5,534 nucleotides of DNA, from positions 1-5,534 of the forward strand of contig DQBD01000202.1 of assembly GCA_003526065.1 (NCBI GenBank), given 5' to 3'. The position numbers and the translations under genes are program-made. The notes beneath the pieces are model-generated. The model worked only from the letters and a program-made list of their open reading frames with translations. It was not told where the DNA came from and searched no databases. Positions 1-5,534 of this stretch are shown piece by piece. Source of the DNA: Gammaproteobacteria bacterium. GTDB taxonomy: Bacteria; Pseudomonadota; Gammaproteobacteria; Immundisolibacterales; Immundisolibacteraceae. The stretch's first letter is position 1; each line of letters starts with the position of its first letter.

Positions 1-477
1 GCCGGTGAGCTGGAGGCGGTGTTCGACGTGCCCGAGCACCTCGTCCCCGGGCTGCCGCACACGCTGACGGTGACGCTGTGGGCAGCGCCGGAACAGCCCC
101 TGACGGCACAGGTGCGCGAAGTCGCGCCACAGGCGGCCGGCGCCAGCCGCACCTACCGGGTACGCGCCAGCCTGCCGGCAGTGGCCGACGGCCCCCGGCC
201 GCGGCTTGGCATGAGCGCCACGGTGCATGTCACGGTTCCGGCACCGCAGCCGGCACTGCCGGCCAGCGCCATCCACACGCATGACGACGGGCAGCCGGCG
301 GTATGGGTGGTCGACACCGGCGCCGACGGCGGCCACACCGTGCGCCTGCAGCCGGTGCAGCTGGGTGCGCCGCAGGGCGATCTGCTCACCGTGTCCGGCG
401 GACTGAGGCCCGGCGACCGGGTGGTGACCGCCGGCGTGCACGACCTGCACGCCGGGCAGGCCGTCAGCCTGCCCTGA
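1..477 (+). CDS. RND efflux periplasmic adaptor subunit (membrane fusion protein), C-terminal part, 5' truncated
   Basis: This is the last 158 residues of a periplasmic adaptor that would link an inner-membrane RND pump to an outer-membrane channel. The frame is open from base 1, so the start, signal peptide or lipobox, coiled-coil hairpin and most of the lipoyl domain lie outside the window. Numbering from base 1, the beta-barrel domain shows REVAPQ (39-44) and RTYRVRAS (50-57), then LGMSATV (69-75), a typical adaptor sequence. The membrane-proximal domain starts near LPASAI (86-91) and ends with the family-typical GLRPGDRVVTAG segment (134-145). The stop is TGA at 475-477, and the pump gene starts 10 bases later, as expected for an adaptor-pump operon. 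The family call is firm. The substrate, and whether a second adaptor lies upstream as in TriABC, cannot be seen. Confidence 0.93.
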   Translation, partial: AGELEAVFDVPEHLVPGLPHTLTVTLWAAPEQPLTAQVREVAPQAAGASRTYRVRASLPAVADGPRPRLGMSATVHVTVPAPQPALPASAIHTHDDGQPAVWVVDTGADGGHTVRLQPVQLGAPQGDLLTVSGGLRPGDRVVTAGVHDLHAGQAVSLP

Positions 478-487
478 GCCACCGCGC

Positions 488-3400
488 ATGACACGCTACA
501 ACCTGGCCGAATGGGGCCTGCGTCGACCGACGCTGACGGCGTACCTGATCGGCCTGATCCTGTTGGCCGGCACGGTGGCGTTCTTCCGCCTCGGCCAGAC
601 CGACATGCCGGACTGGACCATGCGCGCCATGCCGATCCGCGTGTTCTGGCCCGGCGCCACCGCCGAGCAGATCGAGCAGCAGGTGGTCGACAAGATCGAA
701 CGCAAGCTGCAGGACACCCCGCACCTGGACAGTCTGATCAGCACCGCCAAGCCCGGCGAGGCATGGATCTGGGTCAACCTGGAAAACAGCCTGCCGAACC
801 CCAAGGAGGTGGTGCCGGAGCTGTGGTACCAGGTGCGAAAGAAGGTGGGCGACATCCGCCACACCCTGCCGCCGGGCGTGCGCGGGCCGTATTTCAACGA
901 CGAGTTCGGCGACGTGTACCCGCTGGTGTACGGCGTCTGGGGCGACGACTTCGACTACGCCGAACTCAAGGACCAGGCCGACTGGCTGCGCGAGGAACTG
1001 CTGCGCCTGCCGATCGTCGAGAAAGTGGTCATGATCGGCGCCCAGCCACAGCGGGTGTACGTCGACCTGTCGACGGCCCGGCTGGGCAATCTGCGTGTCA
1101 GCCCGCTGGCGCTGACCGAGGCCATCGCCGCGCACAACGCCGTGCAGGCGGCCGGCAGCATCGAGCACATCGACGGCCGCCTGCGCCTGCGCCTGAGCGG
1201 CCAGTTCACCAACGTGGACGATGTGCGCCGGGTGCCGGTGCAGGCCGCCGACGGCCGCCTGCTGACGCTCGGCGACCTGGCCGAGGTGTCGGCCGGCTAC
1301 CAGGATCCGGCCGAACAGCTGATGCGCGTCAACGGCCACCCGGCGGTCGGCCTGGCCATCTCGATGGCCGCCGGCGGCAACGTGGTGGACCTGCGCCGCG
1401 ACGTCGTGGCCCTGATGCAGCGCCTGGAGGCCGGCCTCACGGTGGGCGTGCAGGCCACGCTGGTGGCCGACGAACCGCAGGTGGTCACCCACACGCTGAA
1501 CAAGTTCCTGCTCAAGCTGGCGGTGGCCATCGGCATCGTGCTGCTGGTCAGCTACGCCACGCTCGGCCTGCGTTCCGGCCTGGTGGTGGCCACCGCCTTT
1601 CCGCTGGTGCTGGGCGCCACCTTCGTCGCCATGACGCTGCTGGACATCGACCTGCAGCGCATCTCGCTGGGCGCGCTGATCATCTCGCTCGGCCTGCTGG
1701 TGGACGATGCCATCATCATCGTCGAGATGATGCTGGTGAAGATGCGCCAGGGCCTGGACCGTTTCCACGCCGCCAGCGCCGCCTACACCAGTACGTCCCT
1801 GCCGATGCTGACCGGCACGCTGGTGATGATCGCCGGCTTCATGCCGATTGCGCTGGCCAAGACGGCGCTGCGCGAGTTCATGTTCGGCCTGTACGGCGTC
1901 ATCGCGGTGGCGCTGCTGGTGTCCTGGCTGGTGTCGGTGCTGTTCACGCCGTACCTGGCGTACCGCATGCTGCCGGCACGCGTGGCCCACCATGACGAGG
2001 TGTACGACACGCCGTTCTACCGGCGCCTGCGCGCCGTGGTGCGCGGCTGCGTCGATCACCGCTGGGCACTGCTGGCGGCCGTGGCGGGCCTGAGCGCGCT
2101 GGCCGCGCTGGCCGGGCGGCAGGTGGAGAAGCAGTTCTTCCCGCTCACCGACCGGCCGGACCTGATCGTCGAAACCTGGCTGCCGGAGAACAGCGCGTTC
2201 ACCGCCAGCGAGGCGCTGGCCAGGGACATCGACCGCCTGCTCGAACAGGAGCCGGGCATCGAGCGCTGGGTGAGCTACGTCGGCATGGACACGCCACGCA
2301 TCTTCACCGACCTGTGGATCGAGCTGCCGGCCCACAACGTGGTCAAGACCTATGTCCTGACCACCGATCGCCACACGCGCGACCGCCTGCGCGAGGCACT
2401 GCGAACGCGCATCGCGCGGGAACTGCCGCACGCCCGCGCGCGGGTGAATGCGTTTCCGTTCGGCATGCCGGCGCCCTCGTCCCTGGAATACCGCGTCACC
2501 GGACCGGACAAGGAACGCCTGCGCGAGATCGCGGCGCAGCTTCGCACCGCGGTGCAGGAGCACCCGCAGACACGCGGCGTGTACCTGAGCTGGCGTGGCC
2601 CGGTGAGCACGGTGCAGGTACAGCTCGACCACGCCCGCCTGGCGGCGCTGGGCCTGTCCGGGCAGCGGCTGGGACAGTCGCTCGACATGCTGCTGTCGGG
2701 GCAGCCGGTGACGCAGCTGCGCGACGGCGACGAGACCATCGACGTGGTACTGCGCCTGACCGAGGACGAACGCACGCGCCTGGGCTACCTGCCGAACGTG
2801 CCGGTACCGCTGGCCGACGGCACCAGCCTGCCGCTCGGCCAGCTGGCACGGCTGGAGCTGGCGGTGGAGGACGGCGTGTTCACCCGCTACAACCGCCAGC
2901 CGGCGGTCATGGTGTACGCCGACCTGCCCTGGTTCGTGCAGCCGCTGGACGTGGACGCGCAACTCGCCGACCAACTGGACACCCTCCGTGCCGGGCTGCC
3001 GCTGGGTTACCACCTGGAGATCGGCGGCATCGGCGAGCTCAGCGCCGAGGTGGACGCCGCCCTGGGCGCCGTCGTGCCGATCATCCTGGTCGCCATCATC
3101 ACCCTGCTGATGCTGCAGCTGCAGCACCTGGGCCTGACCGCGCTGGTGCTGGCCACCGCCCCGCTGGGCATCATCGGCGTGCTGTTCACGCTGTGGGCCG
3201 TGGACCTGCCGCTCGGGCTGGTGGCGCAGCTGGGCGTGCTGGCGCTGGCCGGCGTCACCATGCGCAACACGGTGATCCTGGTGGACCAGATACGCCAGGA
3301 CGTGGCGGCGGGCCTGAGCCGCTACGAGGCGGTCATCGAGTCGACCGTGCGCCGCTTCCGGCCCATCGTGGTGACCGCCGCGGCGGCCATCCTGGCCCTG

Positions 3401-3556
3401 CTGCCGCTGCTGACCGATCCCTTCTGGGGACCGATGGCCTATGCCATGATGGGCGGCCTCGCGCTGGCCACGGTGCTGACCGTACTGTTCGTGCCGGCGC
3501 TGTACGCGGCCTGCTTCCGGGTCCGGCCGCAGCCTTTCGCGTCGCTGGCGGCCTGA
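488..3556 (+). CDS. RND efflux transporter permease subunit (HAE1 family, TriC-like branch)
   Basis: This is an inner-membrane proton/drug antiporter of 1022 residues, a full-length size for the family. The predicted layout is TM1 about 15-34, a first periplasmic porter loop about 37-335, TM2-TM6 within about 340-492, TM7 about 527-545, a second large loop about 546-856, and TM8-TM12 about 857-1010. TM4 carries GLLVDDAIIIVE with Asp406 and Asp407, matching the AcrB Asp407/Asp408 proton-relay pair. TM10 carries TMRNTVILVDQ with Arg926 at the position of AcrB Lys940. The early segments WPGATAEQIEQQV, KPGEAWIWV and WYQVRKKVGDI, plus FNDEFGDVY, resemble the TriC-type subgroup from memory; no alignment was run. 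There is no clear Shine-Dalgarno before ATG 488, so translation may be coupled to the adaptor ending at 477. A heavy-metal (CusA-like) pump is less likely, given the DD motif and length. The substrate is unknown. Confidence 0.95.
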   Translation: MTRYNLAEWGLRRPTLTAYLIGLILLAGTVAFFRLGQTDMPDWTMRAMPIRVFWPGATAEQIEQQVVDKIERKLQDTPHLDSLISTAKPGEAWIWVNLENSLPNPKEVVPELWYQVRKKVGDIRHTLPPGVRGPYFNDEFGDVYPLVYGVWGDDFDYAELKDQADWLREELLRLPIVEKVVMIGAQPQRVYVDLSTARLGNLRVSPLALTEAIAAHNAVQAAGSIEHIDGRLRLRLSGQFTNVDDVRRVPVQAADGRLLTLGDLAEVSAGYQDPAEQLMRVNGHPAVGLAISMAAGGNVVDLRRDVVALMQRLEAGLTVGVQATLVADEPQVVTHTLNKFLLKLAVAIGIVLLVSYATLGLRSGLVVATAFPLVLGATFVAMTLLDIDLQRISLGALIISLGLLVDDAIIIVEMMLVKMRQGLDRFHAASAAYTSTSLPMLTGTLVMIAGFMPIALAKTALREFMFGLYGVIAVALLVSWLVSVLFTPYLAYRMLPARVAHHDEVYDTPFYRRLRAVVRGCVDHRWALLAAVAGLSALAALAGRQVEKQFFPLTDRPDLIVETWLPENSAFTASEALARDIDRLLEQEPGIERWVSYVGMDTPRIFTDLWIELPAHNVVKTYVLTTDRHTRDRLREALRTRIARELPHARARVNAFPFGMPAPSSLEYRVTGPDKERLREIAAQLRTAVQEHPQTRGVYLSWRGPVSTVQVQLDHARLAALGLSGQRLGQSLDMLLSGQPVTQLRDGDETIDVVLRLTEDERTRLGYLPNVPVPLADGTSLPLGQLARLELAVEDGVFTRYNRQPAVMVYADLPWFVQPLDVDAQLADQLDTLRAGLPLGYHLEIGGIGELSAEVDAALGAVVPIILVAIITLLMLQLQHLGLTALVLATAPLGIIGVLFTLWAVDLPLGLVAQLGVLALAGVTMRNTVILVDQIRQDVAAGLSRYEAVIESTVRRFRPIVVTAAAAILALLPLLTDPFWGPMAYAMMGGLALATVLTVLFVPALYAACFRVRPQPFASLAA

Positions 3557-3605
3557 GTCGGCCGGCCGCGGCGCCGTTCATTCAGTCCGCGGGATACCGA
3601 ACATC
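3557..3605. other. 49-base spacer between the pump gene and the oxidoreductase gene
   Basis: This is the only non-coding gap longer than 10 bases in the window. It is GC-rich and contains GGCCGGCC (3560-3567) and two copies of the palindrome CCGCGG (3566-3571 and 3587-3592). I see no convincing -35/-10 promoter pair, no T-tract for an intrinsic terminator, and only a weak GGGAT as a possible ribosome binding site ahead of ATG 3606. It may be just an operon spacer, or hold a promoter not readable by eye. Confidence 0.5.
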
Positions 3606-4589
3606 ATGAAAGCCTGGCTGGTTCACGACTGGTGCACACCCGACGACATGCAGTGGGCCGACCTGCCACTGCCGCAGCCCGGCCCCGGCCAGGTGCGCGT
3701 CAAGGTGGCGGCCGCCGCGCTCAATTTCCTCGACACGCTGATGATCGGCGGCCGTTACCAGGAGCGCCCGCCGCTGCCGTTCGCGCCCGGCGTGGAGCTG
3801 TCCGGCACGGTGGACGCCGTCGGCGGTGATACCGATCTGGCGCTCGGCGAGCGCGTGTGCGGCCTGGTCAGCTACGGGGCTTTCGCCGAATACGCCTGCG
3901 TCGACGCGGCCGACCTGTCGCGCGTGCCGGCTGCCGTGGATCTGCCCACGGCGGCCGCCCTGCCGGTGGTCTACGGCACTGCCCACCACGCGCTGCTGGA
4001 ACGCGGCCGACTCGAACCGGGCCAGACGCTGCTGGTGCTGGCCGCCGCCGGTGGGGTGGGGCTGGCCACCGTGCAGCTGGGCAAGGCACTGGGGCTGAAC
4101 GTGCTGGCCGCCGCCGGCGGCGCCGACAAGTGCGCCCTGGCGCGCCAGCACGGCGCCGCGCAGGCCTTCGACTCCACCGCCCCGGACTGGGTCGAGCAGG
4201 TCAAGGCGGCCACCGGCGGCCGCGGCGTGGATGCCGTACTGGACCCGGTCGGCGGCGACTACACCGCCGCCGCGCTGCGCCTGCTGGCGGTCGGCGGGCG
4301 GCTGTTGATCGTCGGCTTCGCCGCCGGCGCCATCCCACAGATTCCCGCCAACCGTTTGCTGCTGAAGGAGCTGTCCGCGGTCGGCGTGGTGTGGGGGCCA
4401 TGGCGGCGGCAAAACCGAACCGCCGCGGCGGCACAGATGGCCAGCCTGTTCGAGCTGTGGCAAAAAAACGCCATCGCCCCGCTGGTGTCGCAGCGCCGGC
4501 CGCTGCGCGAGGCGCCGGCCGCCATCGCCGACCTGGGCGCCCGGCGCACCACCGGCAAGATCCTGCTGATCCCCGGAGCCGATCAATGA
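3606..4589 (+). CDS. NAD(P)H-dependent quinone oxidoreductase, zinc-free MDR family (Qor/COG0604-like)
   Basis: This 327-residue protein is the normal length for a zinc-independent medium-chain dehydrogenase/reductase of the quinone oxidoreductase group, which reduces quinones or activated double bonds using NAD(P)H in the cytoplasm. The N-terminal GroES-like domain spans about 1-125 and includes ALNFLDTLMIGGRYQ (38-52) and PFAPGVELSG (58-67). The nucleotide-binding domain has AAAGGVGLATVQLGKALG (146-163), then GGRGVDAVLDPVGG (204-217). The catalytic and structural zinc ligands of alcohol dehydrogenases are missing, as is usual in this branch. The C-terminus LGARRTTGKILL (310-321) is family-typical. 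ATG 3606 gives the standard MKAW-type start with no leader. The last four bases overlap the next start. An A7 run near the end (4462-4468) is described separately. The true substrate cannot be read from sequence; enoyl reductase-type activity is possible. Confidence 0.92.
   Translation: MKAWLVHDWCTPDDMQWADLPLPQPGPGQVRVKVAAAALNFLDTLMIGGRYQERPPLPFAPGVELSGTVDAVGGDTDLALGERVCGLVSYGAFAEYACVDAADLSRVPAAVDLPTAAALPVVYGTAHHALLERGRLEPGQTLLVLAAAGGVGLATVQLGKALGLNVLAAAGGADKCALARQHGAAQAFDSTAPDWVEQVKAATGGRGVDAVLDPVGGDYTAAALRLLAVGGRLLIVGFAAGAIPQIPANRLLLKELSAVGVVWGPWRRQNRTAAAAQMASLFELWQKNAIAPLVSQRRPLREAPAAIADLGARRTTGKILLIPGADQ
4462..4469 (+). other. A7 run forming an in-phase A AAA AAC slippery heptamer inside the oxidoreductase gene
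   Basis: The zero-frame codons here are CAA AAA AAC (Gln286, Lys287, Asn288), so the heptamer A AAA AAC (4463-4469) has the X XXY YYZ phase known for -1 ribosomal slippage. It is the longest A run in a GC-rich gene. The -1 frame is open from here through the methyltransferase gene to TGA 5045. A 7-bp hairpin (4489-4495 with 4501-4507, loop CCGGC) lies about 19 bases downstream, farther than the usual 5-9 bases. The motif is seen directly. Any function is inference, and chance is plausible. Confidence 0.35.
4575..4578 (+). promoter_or_regulatory. Ribosome binding site (GGAG) for the membrane methyltransferase
   Basis: GGAG lies seven bases before ATG 4586, within the end of the oxidoreductase gene. 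It is the clearest Shine-Dalgarno in the window and supports the ATG 4586 start, which overlaps the upstream stop in an ATGA arrangement. Confidence 0.75.
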
Positions 4590-5047
4590 GCGACGAGAAG
4601 CCGCGCGTACCGATTCCACCACCCATCCTGTACCTGGTCGCCATCGGTCTGGGCCTGTGGCTGGAGCGCCCGCTGCCGTGGCCGGTACCGGGCGGCGTTG
4701 TGCGCTTCGGGCTGGGCGCCGTGCTGATCGTGCTGGCGGTACTGGTGTTCGCCTGGTGCCTGCGCGAGCTGCGCCGGCACGAGACCACCCTGAACCCGCA
4801 CCGCGCCGCCAGCCGCCTGGTCAGCAGCGGGCCGTTCCGCTTCAGCCGCAACCCGATCTACGTCAGCCTGACCCTGTTCCAGGTGGGCGTCGCCCTGCTG
4901 GCCGGCAGCACCTGGGTGCTGCTGATGCTGGCCTGGGTGCTGCCGGTCATGCAGCGCCTGGTGATCGCCCGCGAGGAGGCCCATCTTCGCTGGCGCTTCG
5001 GCACCGACTACGCCGATTACAGCAGCCGGGTCCGACGCTGGTTGTGA
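4586..5047 (+). CDS. Small integral-membrane methyltransferase, isoprenylcysteine/phospholipid methyltransferase (ICMT/PEMT) family
   Basis: This 153-residue membrane protein belongs to the bacterial family related to isoprenylcysteine carboxyl methyltransferase and phospholipid methyltransferases, which use S-adenosylmethionine. Predicted membrane segments are about 13-27, 38-59, 92-106 and 109-126. The conserved C-terminal half is present: NPHR (70-73), SSGPFRFSRNPIY (80-92) and REEAHLRWRFG (129-139), ending in a RVRRWL-type tail. These are the SAM-binding and family signature positions (His72, Arg88, Asn89, Pro90, Glu130, Glu131). The length is typical and nothing is missing. The start is fixed by the GGAG site and the 4-base ATGA overlap with the oxidoreductase. 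The stop overlaps the next gene's GTG. The methyl acceptor is unknown for most bacterial members, since bacteria generally lack prenylated CaaX proteins; a lipid or small hydrophobic molecule is possible. Confidence 0.9.
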   Translation: MSDEKPRVPIPPPILYLVAIGLGLWLERPLPWPVPGGVVRFGLGAVLIVLAVLVFAWCLRELRRHETTLNPHRAASRLVSSGPFRFSRNPIYVSLTLFQVGVALLAGSTWVLLMLAWVLPVMQRLVIAREEAHLRWRFGTDYADYSSRVRRWL

Positions 5048-5534
5048 GGCGCCGCCGTCGACCGCTGCGCTGGCTGCGCCGGGCGCTGGCCTACACGCTG
5101 CTGATCTGGGTTGCCGTGACCGCCGGCACCGTGCTGGCGCTGCGCTGGCTGCCGCCGCCGACCAGCTCGTTCATCCTGCAAAACCGCATCGTGGCGCTGC
5201 AGGCCGGCTATGGTTTTTATCCCTACCCGCACCAGTGGGTGGACTACGAGCGCATCGCGCCGGCCATGGCGCTGGCGGTGGTGGCGGCCGAGGACCAGCG
5301 CTTTGGCCAGCACTGGGGCATCGATCTGGCCGGCATCCGCCGCGCCATCCGCGACAACCAGTACCGTGACCGCCCCCGCGGGGCCAGCACCATCACCCAG
5401 CAGACGGCCAAGAACCTGTTCCTGTGGCGCGAACAAAGCTGGCTGCGCAAGGGCATCGAGCTGTACTTCACCGGCCTGCTGGAGCTGCTGTGGCCCAAGC
5501 AGCGGATTCTCGAGGTGTACCTGAACATCGCCCA
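5044..5534 (+). CDS. mtgA: Monofunctional biosynthetic peptidoglycan transglycosylase MtgA (GT51), 3' truncated
   Basis: This is the N-terminal 163 residues of an inner-membrane enzyme that polymerises lipid II into glycan strands without a transpeptidase domain. GTG 5044 overlaps the upstream TGA as GTGA and gives an Arg-rich cytoplasmic N-terminus (residues 2-13), then one membrane anchor (about 14-34). The GT51 domain follows. The first catalytic Glu is Glu83 in AAEDQRF, matching Glu84 in E. coli MtgA by my count, which supports the GTG start. RGASTITQQTAKNLFLW (112-128) is the donor-site signature. RKGIE (135-139) places Glu139 at the second conserved acidic position. VYLNIA (158-163) runs to the window edge. 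E. coli MtgA has 242 residues, so roughly a third is missing. No strong ribosome binding site is seen, so translational coupling is likely. Bifunctional PBP1 is unlikely because the spacing and the NLFLW sequence are MtgA-like. Confidence 0.93.
   Translation, partial: MRRRRRPLRWLRRALAYTLLIWVAVTAGTVLALRWLPPPTSSFILQNRIVALQAGYGFYPYPHQWVDYERIAPAMALAVVAAEDQRFGQHWGIDLAGIRRAIRDNQYRDRPRGASTITQQTAKNLFLWREQSWLRKGIELYFTGLLELLWPKQRILEVYLNIA

Noticed and set aside
464..3127. An 887-codon open frame on the minus strand, antisense to the pump gene
   Set aside because: Its product is a low-complexity-looking mix rich in Gln, His, Arg, Gly and Ala, exactly what antisense reading of CTG, GTG and GCC codons gives. 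No domain is recognisable, and the + strand protein is unmistakable. It is a GC-driven shadow.
3548..3569. Inverted repeat GCGGCC/GGCCGC around the pump stop codon, considered as a terminator
   Set aside because: The stem is only 6 bp with a 10-base loop and is not followed by a T-tract. GC-rich DNA makes such repeats common.
2314..3609. A 431-codon + strand open frame overlapping the second half of the pump gene
   Set aside because: The product is Arg/Pro/Gly/Ala-rich without family motifs, and the frame is the +1 shadow of the conserved pump porter and TM8-TM12 region. No frameshift in the pump gene is needed to explain its length.
4493..4522. 11-base direct repeat GCGCCGGCCGC at 4493-4503 and 4512-4522
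   Set aside because: It lies in coding sequence and reflects Arg/Ala/Pro/Gly codon bias. There are only two copies, with nothing else pointing to a repeat element.
3582..4622. A 346-codon minus-strand open frame across the oxidoreductase gene
   Set aside because: It is a Gln/Gly/His-rich antisense shadow of a well-conserved gene, with no motif of its own.
1..5534. Mobile elements, CRISPR arrays, tRNA or rRNA genes
   Set aside because: The window is packed with conserved coding sequence. I saw no transposase, terminal repeats, spaced repeats or tRNA-like segment.

Overview
The window is very GC-rich (about 70% by eye) and codes almost end to end on the + strand. The four stop codons visible are all TGA. 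Protein families and codon use point to a high-GC proteobacterium, most likely gamma or beta. I base this on an MtgA-type transglycosylase, a two-gene RND efflux module and proteobacterial-looking domain sequences. I cannot name a genus.

Layout. Positions 1-477 are the C-terminal end of an RND periplasmic adaptor (membrane fusion protein), cut by the left edge. Ten bases later, 488-3556 encodes its inner-membrane RND pump of 1022 residues, resembling the TriC-like branch of the HAE1 family. A 49-base gap follows. Then come three tightly packed genes: a zinc-free quinone oxidoreductase of the medium-chain dehydrogenase/reductase class (3606-4589), a small membrane methyltransferase of the isoprenylcysteine/phospholipid methyltransferase type (4586-5047), and a monofunctional peptidoglycan glycosyltransferase, mtgA (5044 onward), cut by the right edge. 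The last two joins are 4-base start/stop overlaps (ATGA and GTGA), so these three genes are probably translationally coupled in one transcript.

How the genes may work together. The adaptor and pump should form a proton-driven efflux complex with an outer-membrane channel not seen here. The downstream trio mixes a soluble NAD(P)H-dependent reductase, a membrane methyltransferase and a cell-wall polymerase. A link to the pump, such as envelope stress or handling of quinones and phenolics, is only an inference from proximity.

This is mostly ordinary chromosomal sequence, and I found no convincing new system. The most unusual signal is an in-phase A AAA AAC slippery heptamer near the 3' end of the oxidoreductase gene. 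A -1 shift there would read without a stop straight into the methyltransferase and give an approximately 480-residue fusion. Other points are an Arg where AcrB has the proton-relay Lys in the pump, and the GTG-started, overlapping mtgA.
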